Assembly (NCBI RefSeq): GCF_900112765.1
Contig: NZ_FOMZ01000015.1
Location: 1-64,000 of the forward strand
Reading direction: 5' to 3'
Length of the DNA: 64,000 nucleotides
Source of the DNA: Actinopolyspora alba
GTDB lineage: Bacteria > Actinomycetota > Actinomycetes > Mycobacteriales > Pseudonocardiaceae
The number at the start of each line of letters is the position of its first letter. Position 1 is the first letter of the stretch. Positions 1-9,105 of the stretch are shown piece after piece. The position numbers and the translations under genes are program-made. The notes beneath the pieces are model-generated. The model worked only from the letters and a program-made list of their open reading frames with translations, was not told where the DNA came from and searched no databases.

Positions 1-21
1 CGCCGACCCAACCCCCCAAGA

Positions 22-51
22 CCGGCCCCACCCCCACCAGGGTGGGGCCGG
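22..51 (+). terminator. strong stem-loop at the window edge
   Basis: A perfect 12-bp inverted repeat (CCGGCCCCACCC and its complement) closes a 6-base loop. It lies upstream of the first gene and probably terminates a gene to the left of the window. No clear T-run follows, so the terminator role is inferred from stem strength alone. The rest of the first 227 bases shows no gene that I can support. Confidence 0.5.
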
Positions 52-215
52 ACTACTCTCTGCCCCCGGCCAAACGCCCACCAGCACCCACCACCCGCGC
101 CGCTGATGTCACGAGAACCCCAGGGGCCGATCGCCCGAGGGCAGGCAGCACCCACCCCGGGTTGCTCCCCCACACGGCTCGTCCCCACTGTTCCGGGCCC
201 CGGAATTCTTCGTTC

Positions 216-221
216 TATCCT
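216..221 (+). promoter_or_regulatory. -10 element of a leaderless ilvD transcript
   Basis: TATCCT is followed by exactly six bases and then the GTG start at 228. This TANNNT-N6-start spacing places the transcription start on the start codon, as in leaderless actinobacterial mRNAs. No Shine-Dalgarno sequence precedes the GTG. The same layout recurs at several genes in this window. Confidence 0.55.
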
Positions 222-227
222 CGTACC

Positions 228-1967
228 GTGAGTGAAAACAGCAGTTCGACGGAATCAGGGGCCGACCACGGCGCAGGCCCCGGACAGTCTTCCCGGGCGA
301 TGCCTCCCAAACCGCGCAGCCACGAGGTTACCGACGGTATGGAGCGCGCGGCCGCTCGCGGCATGTTGCGCGCTGTCGGTATGCAGGACGGCGACTTCGC
401 CAAACCGCAGATCGGTGTGGCCTCATCCTGGAACGAGATAACCCCCTGCAATCTGTCGCTGCAGCGACTGGCGGGGAGTGCCAAGGACGGAGTGCACGCG
501 GCCAACGGCTACCCGCTGGAATTCGGGACCATCTCCGTTTCCGACGGCATCTCGATGGGACACGAGGGGATGCATTACTCGTTGGTGTCCCGCGAGATGA
601 TCGCTGACTCGGTGGAGACCGTCATGCAGGCCGAACGACTCGACGGTTCGCTGCTGCTGGCGGGCTGCGACAAGAGCCTGCCCGGAATGCTCATGGCCGC
701 TGCTCGACTGGATCTTGCGTCGGTGTTCATCTACGCGGGATCCATCCTGCCCGGAAAGGTGGACGGGCGCGAGGTCACGATCATCGACGCCTTCGAAGCG
801 GTGGGTGCCTGCTCGCGGGGACTCATCCCACGCTCGGAAGTCGACCGCATCGAACGCGCGATCTGCCCCGGCGAAGGGGCGTGCGGTGGGATGTACACCG
901 CGAACACGATGGCTTGCGCCGCGGAGGCGTTGGGGATGTCGTTGCCGGGTTCGGCGAGCCCACCATCGGTGGACCGTCGTCGTGACGCCGGCGCCAGGGC
1001 CGCCGGTGAAGCCGTGGTGGGGATGCTGGAGAAAGGCATCACCGCCCGTGACGTGTTGACCAAGGAAGCCTTCGAGAACGCGATCGCGGTGGTCATGGCG
1101 TTCGGCGGTTCCACCAACGCGGTACTGCACCTGCTGGCCATAGCGAACGAGGCGGGTGTCGAGCTGACCCTCGAGGACTTCAACCGGGTGGGGGACCGCA
1201 CCCCCCATCTGGCCGACGTGAAGCCGTTCGGTGAATACGTGATGACCGCGGTGGATCGTATCGGCGGTGTTCCCGTCGTGATGAAGGCACTGCTGGACGC
1301 GGGGCTCATCCACGGCGACTGTCTGACCGTGACCGGTCGCACCGTGGCAGAGAACCTCGCCGAGCTCGCACCCCCGGAGCTGGACGGCTCGGTGATTCAT
1401 CGGCTCTCCGACCCGATACATCCCACCGGTGGACTGACGGTGCTGCGGGGATCGCTGGCTCCGGAAGGCGCCGTCGTGAAGAGCGCGGGATTCGACACCG
1501 CACGCTTCGAGGGCACGGCCAGGGTGTTCGATGGGGAGCAAGCCGCGATGGACGCCGTGGAGAACAACACCCTGAGTGCCGGGGACGTGGTGGTCATCCG
1601 TTACGAGGGGCCCCGGGGTGGGCCGGGCATGCGCGAGATGCTCGCCGTCACCGGTGCGATCAAGGGCGCGGGGCTGGGCAAGGACGTGCTGCTGCTCACC
1701 GACGGCCGGTTCTCCGGAGGGACGACCGGACTGTGCATCGGCCACGTCGCACCGGAGGCCACCGATGGTGGTCCGATCGCCCTGGTCGCCGATGGCGACC
1801 CGATCCGACTGGATCTGGCTGACCGGAAACTGGATCTGCTGGTTTCGGACGAGGAGCTGTCGCGTCGTAAACAGCGGTGGCAGCCGCCGGAGCCGAAGTA
1901 CCGCGGTGGTGTGCTGGGCAAGTACGCCAAGCTGGTCGGGTCCGCTGCCAATGGTGCGGTCTGCTGA
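228..1967 (+). CDS. ilvD: dihydroxy-acid dehydratase, mycobacterial type
   Basis: Dehydrates 2,3-dihydroxyisovalerate and 2,3-dihydroxy-3-methylvalerate to the 2-keto acids that precede valine, leucine and isoleucine. The 579-residue product is close in sequence to M. tuberculosis IlvD (motifs [33 protein letters not shown]). Candidate Fe-S cysteines lie in AGCDKSLPG (about residue 147) and CPGEGACGG (about 213-219). I chose the GTG at 228 because a leaderless -10 sits six bases upstream; an in-frame ATG at 300 is the alternative, and longer upstream versions are non-conserved. A second, divergent ilvD lies at 33660-35504, so the organism has two IlvD types. Confidence 0.93.
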   Translation: MSENSSSTESGADHGAGPGQSSRAMPPKPRSHEVTDGMERAAARGMLRAVGMQDGDFAKPQIGVASSWNEITPCNLSLQRLAGSAKDGVHAANGYPLEFGTISVSDGISMGHEGMHYSLVSREMIADSVETVMQAERLDGSLLLAGCDKSLPGMLMAAARLDLASVFIYAGSILPGKVDGREVTIIDAFEAVGACSRGLIPRSEVDRIERAICPGEGACGGMYTANTMACAAEALGMSLPGSASPPSVDRRRDAGARAAGEAVVGMLEKGITARDVLTKEAFENAIAVVMAFGGSTNAVLHLLAIANEAGVELTLEDFNRVGDRTPHLADVKPFGEYVMTAVDRIGGVPVVMKALLDAGLIHGDCLTVTGRTVAENLAELAPPELDGSVIHRLSDPIHPTGGLTVLRGSLAPEGAVVKSAGFDTARFEGTARVFDGEQAAMDAVENNTLSAGDVVVIRYEGPRGGPGMREMLAVTGAIKGAGLGKDVLLLTDGRFSGGTTGLCIGHVAPEATDGGPIALVADGDPIRLDLADRKLDLLVSDEELSRRKQRWQPPEPKYRGGVLGKYAKLVGSAANGAVC

Positions 1968-2060
1968 CCTGATCGCTCGTGTCGCGGTCTCGACCGACGT
2001 TGTCGGGGCCGGACCTCGCAGGGGCGTTCGATCGAGTTGACGCCCAGCCGGTCCGATCAG

Positions 2061-2104
2061 CCCGCCGGGGAACGTGCCGGATCTCCGGCGTGCTCCCCGG
2101 CGGG
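2061..2104. terminator. bidirectional terminator between ilvD and the anti-sigma gene
   Basis: CCCGCCGGGGA and its near-complement form a long stem with an inner GCCGG/CCGGC arm and a four-base loop. A few bases are mismatched in the middle. It sits between two convergent genes, which fits a shared terminator. Confidence 0.55.
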
Positions 2105-2124
2105 CCGTCGGTGTCCCGCGTGGG

Positions 2125-2874
2125 TCAGGTCGGCATGCTCATCTCGAGCAGCGGATCGGTCGAGGGCTGTTCGCTGCCGCCCGCCGGTTCTACGGTTATG
2201 CCGATGGCACGGGTGTTCGGCGGGATCTCGGCCGTCATCGCCGACATGTTGCCGCTGGGCTCCTGCCGCAGCAGTCCGGCCGACTCCGCGCCGTAATCGC
2301 CGAGGAACCACAGTTGGTAAACCCGTTCCGGCGGTGCGGGCTCCATACCGGAGCCCAGGAACATCACTTTGTCCATGCGTTCGGACATCACCGTGACGGC
2401 TTCCATGCCACCCGTGCTGGTGGTGGCGACCTTGGCGTCCGGGGCTCGTACGAGTCGCTCCACCGCCGCGTCACGATCCGCCCGCGCCTGCTGCAACTCC
2501 TGCTGGGTGTTCCACGCCAGCGCACCGAAACCGGCGGCCAGCACGACACCGACGATCGCCGCCGCCGTCGCCAGTCGCGTGCCCCACGAGGCCCGACGGT
2601 TCACCCCCCGGCCGCCACGGCGTCGCGCTCGTTCCGCCGTGGCGGGGGACTCCTGCCGGGTGTGCGAGACTTCCGACAGCACCCGCTGCTTGAACTCCTC
2701 CGGAGGCTCGACCGCGGTGGTTCTACCCAGGTAAGCGGCCGTTTCACGGAACTGGCGCACCTCCTCGGCACAGTCCGAGCACGAGGCCATGTGCCGCTCG
2801 AAGGCCACCCGCTCGGTCTCCGACAGCGCGTCCAGCACGTAGGCCCCGGTCAACGTGGCCATGTCGGTGTTCAT
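2125..2874 (-). CDS. rskA: anti-sigma-K factor, RskA-like
   Basis: Membrane anti-sigma factor expected to hold the ECF sigma factor encoded just upstream. Of 249 residues, the N-terminal part has the zinc-type motif HxxxCxxC (H28, C32, C35). One transmembrane helix covers about residues 101-121, and the C-terminal half is the extracytoplasmic RskA domain. The ATG overlaps the sigma stop by four bases (ATGA), so the pair is translationally coupled. The M. tuberculosis sigK-rskA pair has the same order and neighbours. In that family, regulated proteolysis releases the sigma factor; this is family knowledge and is not shown here. Confidence 0.9.
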   Translation of the reverse strand: MNTDMATLTGAYVLDALSETERVAFERHMASCSDCAEEVRQFRETAAYLGRTTAVEPPEEFKQRVLSEVSHTRQESPATAERARRRGGRGVNRRASWGTRLATAAAIVGVVLAAGFGALAWNTQQELQQARADRDAAVERLVRAPDAKVATTSTGGMEAVTVMSERMDKVMFLGSGMEPAPPERVYQLWFLGDYGAESAGLLRQEPSGNMSAMTAEIPPNTRAIGITVEPAGGSEQPSTDPLLEMSMPT

Positions 2875-3491
2875 TTGCCCACCCCCAGGCAGTCCCTGAG
2901 TCGGATAAGCCCGTCCCGCAGCCGCGTTTTCAGCGTGGACGCCGGTGTGCTCAGCAACCCGGCCGCTTCCCGGTAGGTGTAGCCACGGTAGTAGGTCAGC
3001 ATCACCGACTCACGTTGAATCTCGGTCAGTGTGGACAGACACTTGCGTACCTGCTGCTGCTCCCAGCGGGAGGCCACGGTCTCCGACACCTCGTCGAACG
3101 GGCGCCCCTGCTCCCGCGAGCCGGCACGGCTCTCGCGGTCGGTGGCGGCCTGCGCCGAGCGAACGCGGTCCACCGCGCGGCGGTGTGCCAACGTCAGTAC
3201 CCAGGTGAGCACGCTGCCCTTGCCCGCGCTGTAGTGCGTGGCGCTGCGCCAGACCTCCACCAGGACTTCCTGCGCCACCTCCTCGGACTGGGCGGTGTCG
3301 CGCACGATGCGCTGCACCAGGCCGAACACCGAGCCGGCGATCAGCTCGTAGAGCCGCTCGAATGCCTGTTCGTCCCCCTTCGCCACCTCGGCGAGCAACG
3401 CCTCGGTGTCCGGGCCGTGCTCCGAGGCGTCCTCGAGCTCCTCGGAATCGCGCAACCACCGTTTCGATCGGTGACTCGCGGGGTTCTCCAT
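2871..3491 (-). CDS. sigK: ECF RNA polymerase sigma factor, SigK-like
   Basis: A 206-residue extracytoplasmic-function sigma factor. Region 2 spans roughly residues 35-105 (VRDTAQSEEVAQEVLVEVWR) and region 4 roughly 140-200 (ESVMLTYYRGYTYREAAGLL). A good ribosome-binding site (AAGGAG, 8 bases) precedes the ATG. It is followed directly by its anti-sigma gene and preceded 21 bases earlier by a cyclopropane-synthase gene. The flanking genes match those around M. tuberculosis sigK, so the sigma factor probably controls this lipid/redox operon. I could not identify a sigma-K promoter by eye. Confidence 0.9.
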   Translation of the reverse strand: MENPASHRSKRWLRDSEELEDASEHGPDTEALLAEVAKGDEQAFERLYELIAGSVFGLVQRIVRDTAQSEEVAQEVLVEVWRSATHYSAGKGSVLTWVLTLAHRRAVDRVRSAQAATDRESRAGSREQGRPFDEVSETVASRWEQQQVRKCLSTLTEIQRESVMLTYYRGYTYREAAGLLSTPASTLKTRLRDGLIRLRDCLGVGK

Positions 3492-3512
3492 CGCGCCGCT
3501 CCTTTCTGCGCG

Positions 3513-4778
3513 TTACCCGCTGTGCCGGGCACCGTCGGTGGTGGGTTTGGCGAAGGTGAGCTGCCACACGTCCAGATATCGTGCGCGGAATCCCGCTTCA
3601 CTGTATGCCAGGTAGAACTCCCACATGCGCCGGAACCGCTCGTTGAATCCGAGCCAGGCGATGTGCTCGCGCCGCCGCGTGAACTCCGCGCGCCATTGCC
3701 GCAGGGTTTCGGCGTAGCTTTGCCCGAAAGCGTGTCGTTCCACCGGGTGAATACCGGTGTGCTCGGACACGATGCGCTCGATGGCCGGGATCGAGGGCAG
3801 CTGCCCGCCCGGGAAGATGTACTTGTGGATCCAGGTGTAGGAGTCCCGGGTCGCCAACATCCGTTCGTGCGGCATCGTGATCGCCTGGACAACCGCCCGG
3901 CCACCGGGCGCCAGCAGCCGGTCGAGCGTCGTGAAGAACCTGTCCCAGTACTCAGCGCCGACGGCTTCGATCATCTCCAGGCTGATCACCGCGTCGAACT
4001 CGCCGTACGCCTGCCGGTAGTCGCGCAGCTCGACGTCGACGCGATCGGTCAACCCCGCCCGCTCGACGCGCTCCACGGCGAGCGCACGCTGCTGCTCCGA
4101 CAGGGTCAGCGTGGTGACTCGCGCGCCGCGCCGCGCCGCTCGGATCGCCAGCGATCCCCAGCCGCTGCCGATCTCCAGCAGCCTGGTGCCTTCCACCACA
4201 CCGGCCGCGTCGAGTGCTCGGTCGAGTTTGCACCGCTGTGCGGTCGCCAGGTCCGTTACTCCCGGCCGGAACAGTCCCGCCGAGTAGGTCATGGTCTCGT
4301 CCAGGAAGGCGGCGAAAACCTCGTTGGACAGGTCGTAGTGCCGTTGAACGTTGCGTGTCGCTCCGGCGGTGGTGTTGCGTTCCGCCGTGGGCCTGGAAGC
4401 GTCCACCCAGCGGCGCAGGGACTGCAGCGGGCGCGGCACGAGTGTGGAAAGTCGCCGTGCGAACGGGGTCAGCAGCGCGGCCGGATCTGGGCTGTCCCAG
4501 TCGCCGGTCATGTAGGCCTCGCCGAAACCGATCTTGGCGTCCACCCCGAGCCGGTGGAAGAACGCCTCGGGACGGATCACTCGCATCAGGGGAGCGTCCG
4601 GTCCGCCCGCGCCGAGGCGCTCGCCGCCCGCGAGCACAACCCGCACCGGCAGCTCACGTACGGCGTGGCGGAACAGCCGCTCGGCCAGCCCGGCCCGTAC
4701 CGGGGAACGCGGCGCTTCGTCCACCGCGTCCCACACCGACACGCTCGCCGGTGCGGGTAACGACATGGCAGTGGTCAT
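3513..4778 (-). CDS. cyclopropane-fatty-acid synthase family methyltransferase
   Basis: SAM-dependent methyltransferase of the Cfa family (421 residues), expected to modify double bonds of membrane acyl chains. The SAM-binding loop is LLEIGSGWGSL, and the family motifs HYDLSNEVFAAFLD and YSAGLF are present. The start is the ATG at 4778, which overlaps the DUF1365 stop by four bases (ATGA); longer readings run into that gene. It corresponds in position to M. tuberculosis ufaA1 (Rv0447c). A second member of the family lies divergently at 7690-9105. Substrate and product cannot be read from sequence. Confidence 0.9.
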   Translation of the reverse strand: MTTAMSLPAPASVSVWDAVDEAPRSPVRAGLAERLFRHAVRELPVRVVLAGGERLGAGGPDAPLMRVIRPEAFFHRLGVDAKIGFGEAYMTGDWDSPDPAALLTPFARRLSTLVPRPLQSLRRWVDASRPTAERNTTAGATRNVQRHYDLSNEVFAAFLDETMTYSAGLFRPGVTDLATAQRCKLDRALDAAGVVEGTRLLEIGSGWGSLAIRAARRGARVTTLTLSEQQRALAVERVERAGLTDRVDVELRDYRQAYGEFDAVISLEMIEAVGAEYWDRFFTTLDRLLAPGGRAVVQAITMPHERMLATRDSYTWIHKYIFPGGQLPSIPAIERIVSEHTGIHPVERHAFGQSYAETLRQWRAEFTRRREHIAWLGFNERFRRMWEFYLAYSEAGFRARYLDVWQLTFAKPTTDGARHSG

Positions 4779-5524
4779 CTGACACCTTCCTGGTGAACAT
4801 GGGGAGTACGGGGGTTCGGTGAGCGTCCGCGCAGCCACAGCGAGATCCCGTGCGCGCGAATCATCGCCGCCACACGCTGCGGCACCAGCGGGTTGCCGAG
4901 CAGCAGCCGCGTGAGCCGTCGTGGTTCCGCCGGAACGCGCCGACCGTGCATCTCCGCCGTCAACAGCGGTTTTCCGGCCTCGTCGCGCAGCCGGACGCTC
5001 ACGTCCACCCGTTCACCCGGATAACCCAACCGCATCTCGTAGTTTCCCCGCTGTGGCAGGAAGGGCGAGACGTAGAACCGCTTGGTGACCGTGGCGTGCC
5101 CGTGTGGATCCGGCCGCAGCAGATAGCAGTGTCGCTCTCCGTAGGTGTTGTGGACCTCGGCCACCACGCATGCCAGCTCCCCGTCCGGACGGTGACACCA
5201 GTAGAACGTGACGGGGTTGAACACGTAGCCCAGCACCCGTGCGTGGGCCAGCATGAGTACTCGGCCGCCTTCGAGGTCCACGCCGTTGCGGGACAGCCAG
5301 TTGTCCAGGTTGGCCCGGATGGAGCGGTGGGGAGACCCGAGGTGATCACGTGCCTCGAACCGTGCGAACGGCCGTAGCGGCAGCGGCAGCCGTGGCAGGT
5401 CGTCCAGATCGACCAGCCAGGTGTAGAGCCGGTGCCGGAACCCGTCACCCGGTTCGGTGTGCCTGGTGTGGCCGAGCGTCACGTCGTACAGGGCGGTTGT
5501 CGTCGAATCGCTCATCCGGCTCAC
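4775..5524 (-). CDS. DUF1365 family protein
   Basis: About 249 residues of the DUF1365 family (Rv0448c position). Recognisable parts are RHRLYTWLVDLDDLP, VFNPVTFYWCH and the C-terminal half. In many bacteria the family sits between an FAD amine-oxidase-like gene and a Cfa-type methyltransferase, exactly as here. Its biochemical role is not established. I place the start at GTG 5524, which overlaps the upstream stop (GTGA); ATG 5515 is also possible. Confidence 0.85.
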   Translation of the reverse strand: MSRMSDSTTTALYDVTLGHTRHTEPGDGFRHRLYTWLVDLDDLPRLPLPLRPFARFEARDHLGSPHRSIRANLDNWLSRNGVDLEGGRVLMLAHARVLGYVFNPVTFYWCHRPDGELACVVAEVHNTYGERHCYLLRPDPHGHATVTKRFYVSPFLPQRGNYEMRLGYPGERVDVSVRLRDEAGKPLLTAEMHGRRVPAEPRRLTRLLLGNPLVPQRVAAMIRAHGISLWLRGRSPNPRTPHVHQEGVR

Positions 5525-6801
5525 CAGCCCGCCCCCAGTGCGGCGGCGGCACGCACCCCCGAGGCGCAACCGTCCTCGTGGAAGCCCCAACCCTGGTACG
5601 CCCCCGCGAACCGCACGCGGTCGTCGCCGATCTCGTCCAACCGCCGCTGCGCGGCCACCGCCTCGGGTGTGTAGATCGGATGCCGGTAGGTCATGCGCGC
5701 CAGCACGCTGGCCGGACGAACCCGTTCACCGGAGTTCAGCGTGACCAGGTAGTCGTCCGGCTCGGCCAGTCGCATCAGGCGGTTCATGTGGTAGCTGATC
5801 CGCACCCCGGTCCCGGCCCGGTCGCAGGAGGGCATCGTGTAGTTCCAGCTGGCCACGGCCGCCGGGCTGCGCGGTAGCACCGTGGCATCGGTGTGCAGCA
5901 GGGTCTCGTTCTCGCTGTAGCCGAAGGCCCCCAGCAGTTCCTTCTCCAGCGGTTCCGGATCGGCCAGCATCTCCAGGGCCGTGTCGGCGGGGCTGGCCAG
6001 CACGGCGTGCCGTGCTCGGTACCGCTCTCCCGCCGCGTCCCATAGCGTCACCCCTTCGGCGGAGCGTCGGACCGTCCGTATCGGGGTTGCGGAGCGCACC
6101 GCGTGCAGCCGTTCGGCGATGCGTGCCACGTACTCCCGGGATCCCCCGGGGACGAACCGCCAGCTCGGTGATCCGCGCACGCTCAGCATTCCGTGGTTGC
6201 GCAGGAAGCGGAACAGGTAACGCGCCGGGTACTGGCCGCTGCTGATCCCGTCGGCCGACCAGACCGCGGAGACCAGCGGTAGTGCGAAGTGGTTGACGAA
6301 GTACTCCGAGAAGTTCCCCTGCCGCAGGAAGGTTTCCAGCGTGGGCAGCGACTCGTCCGTCACCGGTGTATCCAGCAACGAGTTGGCTCGCCGGTGGAAC
6401 CGGATCACCTGCCTGAGCAGGTTCAGGTAGGCCGGGTTGCCCAGGTTGTGGGGCTGGGCGAACAGCCCGCGCAGTCGTTTCGCCCCGGCGTACTCCAGCC
6501 CGCATCCTTCGCAGCGCACGCTCATCGACATCTCGGTCGGCCGTGTCGTCACGCCCAGCTCCTCGAACAGCCCGCACAACTGCGGATAGGTGCTCCGGTT
6601 GTGCACGATGAAGCCGCTGTCCACGGCTATCCTTCGCCCGTCGCCGGTGGGCACGTCGTGCGTGTGCGCGTTACCGCCCAGTCGGTCCGCCGCTTCGAAC
6701 AGCGTCACCTCGTAGTGCCGTTGCAGCAGGTACGCCGCCGTCAGTCCGGAAACCCCGGAACCGATGACGGCCACTCGCGGTCGGCCGGATCCGTTCTCCA
6801 T
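5521..6801 (-). CDS. FAD-dependent amine-oxidase-like protein
   Basis: A 426-residue NAD(P)/FAD-binding oxidoreductase. The dinucleotide-binding motif VAVIGSGVSGLTAAYLL lies at the N-terminus, and the C-terminal FAGAYQGWGFHEDGCASG motif is typical of the group. It corresponds to M. tuberculosis Rv0449c. The ATG at 6801 shares one base with the upstream stop (TGATG) and has a GGAGGG ribosome-binding site. With DUF1365 and the Cfa-type enzyme it forms a tightly overlapping unit that probably acts on lipid acyl chains; substrate unknown. Confidence 0.88.
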   Translation of the reverse strand: MENGSGRPRVAVIGSGVSGLTAAYLLQRHYEVTLFEAADRLGGNAHTHDVPTGDGRRIAVDSGFIVHNRSTYPQLCGLFEELGVTTRPTEMSMSVRCEGCGLEYAGAKRLRGLFAQPHNLGNPAYLNLLRQVIRFHRRANSLLDTPVTDESLPTLETFLRQGNFSEYFVNHFALPLVSAVWSADGISSGQYPARYLFRFLRNHGMLSVRGSPSWRFVPGGSREYVARIAERLHAVRSATPIRTVRRSAEGVTLWDAAGERYRARHAVLASPADTALEMLADPEPLEKELLGAFGYSENETLLHTDATVLPRSPAAVASWNYTMPSCDRAGTGVRISYHMNRLMRLAEPDDYLVTLNSGERVRPASVLARMTYRHPIYTPEAVAAQRRLDEIGDDRVRFAGAYQGWGFHEDGCASGVRAAAALGAGW

Positions 6802-7514
6802 CACTGCCCTCCGGCGTGTCCTTCGAGGTGGGACGGTGTCCTGCCCGCGGCGCGGCCCGGCCCGACCTCGGCCACGAATTCGCGGGCCAGGCGGGTCCAT
6901 TCCCGGTGTCGACGCAGCATCGCGTGCCCGCTGCCCGGAACCAGCCGGTACCGCGCGGTGTGTCCGGCGCGATTCGCCCGCCGTGCGTACTCGGCGGAAG
7001 CGGGTGCCGAAGTGATGCCGTCATGATCGCCGTGCGCGAGCAGTGTCCGGGTGCCCGCGAGCTGTTCCACCGGATCCGACGGTTCGATCCACGGCGCCAA
7101 CGCGCAGACGTCACCCACGCCGTCCTCGCCCGCGAGCAGCAGGGCCGCGCGGCCTCCCATCGAGTGCCCCAACAACACGATCCGGGCCCGCGGCGAGCGT
7201 CGCCGGATCTCTCGCAGCGCCCAGCGCGCGTCGACCACCGGATCCCGATCCGGCTCGTTCCACCCGCGCAGTCGGTTCCGCAGCAACCACACCGCCGGTG
7301 CTCCGCCGTGCTGCCGGGCCACTCGCAGCGCGAGCCACCACATGCGCAGATAGGCCAGCCGCCAGGGGCGCATCGGCTCCTCGCTGCGAGAGCGGCCGCC
7401 GTGCAGCACCAGTACCGCCACGTCAGCCTCGGCGGATCGCCGGATGCTGTGCAGTACGGCTCCGCGGTTCTCCCCATCCCGGATCACCCGGTCGGCTGCC
7501 TCGTGATCTCGCAT
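6801..7514 (-). CDS. alpha/beta hydrolase
   Basis: A serine hydrolase-like protein of about 237 residues. The nucleophile elbow is GHSMGG, a candidate acid is in AHGDHDG, and the histidine is in PGSGHAML. It has no counterpart in the M. tuberculosis sigK locus but is the first gene of this operon, coupled to the FAD gene by TGATG. The start is uncertain: ATG 7514 or GTG 7568 are both in frame and neither has a clear ribosome-binding site. Substrate unknown; a lipid ester would fit the context. Confidence 0.78.
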   Translation of the reverse strand: MRDHEAADRVIRDGENRGAVLHSIRRSAEADVAVLVLHGGRSRSEEPMRPWRLAYLRMWWLALRVARQHGGAPAVWLLRNRLRGWNEPDRDPVVDARWALREIRRRSPRARIVLLGHSMGGRAALLLAGEDGVGDVCALAPWIEPSDPVEQLAGTRTLLAHGDHDGITSAPASAEYARRANRAGHTARYRLVPGSGHAMLRRHREWTRLAREFVAEVGPGRAAGRTPSHLEGHAGGQ

Positions 7515-7578
7515 ACCCGTTGTTCGGAACCGTCGGGCATCGGGGTTGGTCGGTGTGGCGGCCCGCACAGTCAGGATG

Positions 7579-7619
7579 TTCGGGCAATCGCTTTCGCCCC
7601 CGGCTGCGAATCGCCCGAA
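7579..7619. repeat. inverted repeat between divergent lipid operons
   Basis: TTCGGGC (7579-7585) and GCCCGAA (7613-7619) are perfect complements, and the inner flanks (aatcgc / gcgaatc) continue the symmetry with one gap. The repeat lies between the hydrolase operon (leftward) and the methyltransferase operon (rightward). That position suits an operator serving both promoters, but no regulator is assigned. Confidence 0.4.
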
Positions 7620-7689
7620 ACCGCCGCACGACGTGCCGGATTCGTACGCGCGTGCGGCACTTGATCACGACGATCGTGTGGGAGGTCGG

Positions 7690-9105
7690 GTGTTACGAGT
7701 TCGCAGGGGTTCTCCCGCGTCGTTCCGGAGCGCTGTCCGCGGCTCGGAGCGGCGCGCTCGTGCCACGCCGCTCGTCCTGTCGGGAGGGATCCGGAAACGG
7801 CGGCGTACGGCTGGCGGGGCGAGCGGCGTGGCGGACGGTATCGCCGACCTGGTGGAGCGGGTGCTCGGCGTCGAGCCCCCGCTGGGGATCAGCGCCTGGG
7901 ACGGCAGCAGTCACGGACCGCCCGGAAACCCGCGCGTGCTGCTCCGCAGTCGGCGCGCGTTGCGCCACCTGCTCTACCGCCCCGGGGAGCTGGGACTGGC
8001 CCGAGCGTTCGTCACCGGCGATCTGGACGTGCGTGGGGATCTCACCGAGGCACTGCGGCGGTGCCGGGCACTCGCGCGACGCGAGGGTGTGACCGTCCCA
8101 CGGTTCGGCCCCGGGCACTTGTGGGGGCTGGTCCGAGACTTCGCCGTGCTGGGAGCTCTCGGCCCCCGTCCCGACCCTCCCGGCAGTGAGGCACGGCCCA
8201 CCGGCAGGCTGCACAGCAGACGACGCGATTCCCAGGTCATCGCCCATCACTACGACCTGGGCAACGAGTTCTACGGGCTGTTGCTCGATCCCAGGATGGC
8301 CTATTCCTGCGGCTACTGGCCCGACGACGGCACCGAGCGCACGTTGGCGGCCGCACAGGAGGCCAAGCTCGACCTGATCTGCCGCAAACTCGGTCTGGAC
8401 AGCGGCACCCGCCTGCTCGACGTCGGTTGTGGTTGGGGTTCGCTGCTGCTCTACGCGGCCCAGCACTACGGTGTCTCCGCCACCGGTGTGACCCTCTCGA
8501 CGCAGCAGGCCGACCACGTTCGACGGCGCGCGCACGAACTCGGGCTGGCGGAGCTGGTCGAGGTCCGGCGTTGCGACTACCGCGAGCTGGCGGTGCCCGA
8601 CTCCGGCGAGTACGACGCGGTGGCCTCGGTGGAGATGGGCGAACACGTGGGTTCGGCCAACTATCCGGATTTCGTCGCCACCCTGCACCGCATGCTCCGG
8701 CCCGGCGGCAGGCTGCTGCTGCAGCAGATGTCGCGCGGTGATTCGGCACCCGGCGGTGGTGCCTTCATCGAGTCCTACATCGCGCCCGACATGAACATGG
8801 TTCCGATCGGTGCGACGCTGTGGAAACTGGAACGTGCCGGTTTCGAGGTTCGCGATGTCCAGGCGATGCGCGAGCACTACGTTTACACGGTTCGGGCCTG
8901 GTTGCGGACCCTGCTCGACCGGTGGGACGAGGTGATCGCGCTGGCGGGTACGGAACAGGCCAGGGTGTGGTGGCTGTACCTGGCAGGCGGCGGGCTGGCC
9001 TTCGAGGAGAACCGGATGGGAGTGCACCAGATTCTCGGGGTGCGTCCCCACGAGGACGGTTCGATCGACGACGGCACCCTCGCGTTGCCCGAGGTCCGGC
9101 GTTGA
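7690..9105 (+). CDS. second cyclopropane-fatty-acid synthase family methyltransferase
   Basis: A 471-residue SAM-dependent methyltransferase of the Cfa family. Motifs are HYDLGNEFYGLLLD, YSCGYW and the SAM loop LLDVGCGWGSLL. The GTG at 7690 has a perfect GGAGGT ribosome-binding site; a shorter start at GTG 7828 would remove an Arg-rich, poorly conserved stretch and is possible. It is divergent from the sigK-containing operon that holds the first paralogue. It overlaps the following DUF1295 gene. The two enzymes probably act on different double bonds or lipids, which sequence cannot settle. Confidence 0.87.
   Translation: MLRVRRGSPASFRSAVRGSERRARATPLVLSGGIRKRRRTAGGASGVADGIADLVERVLGVEPPLGISAWDGSSHGPPGNPRVLLRSRRALRHLLYRPGELGLARAFVTGDLDVRGDLTEALRRCRALARREGVTVPRFGPGHLWGLVRDFAVLGALGPRPDPPGSEARPTGRLHSRRRDSQVIAHHYDLGNEFYGLLLDPRMAYSCGYWPDDGTERTLAAAQEAKLDLICRKLGLDSGTRLLDVGCGWGSLLLYAAQHYGVSATGVTLSTQQADHVRRRAHELGLAELVEVRRCDYRELAVPDSGEYDAVASVEMGEHVGSANYPDFVATLHRMLRPGGRLLLQQMSRGDSAPGGGAFIESYIAPDMNMVPIGATLWKLERAGFEVRDVQAMREHYVYTVRAWLRTLLDRWDEVIALAGTEQARVWWLYLAGGGLAFEENRMGVHQILGVRPHEDGSIDDGTLALPEVRR

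Noticed and set aside
423-1745. Long minus-strand frame opposite the first ilvD
   Set aside because: A shadow of ilvD with composition driven by codon bias of the real gene.
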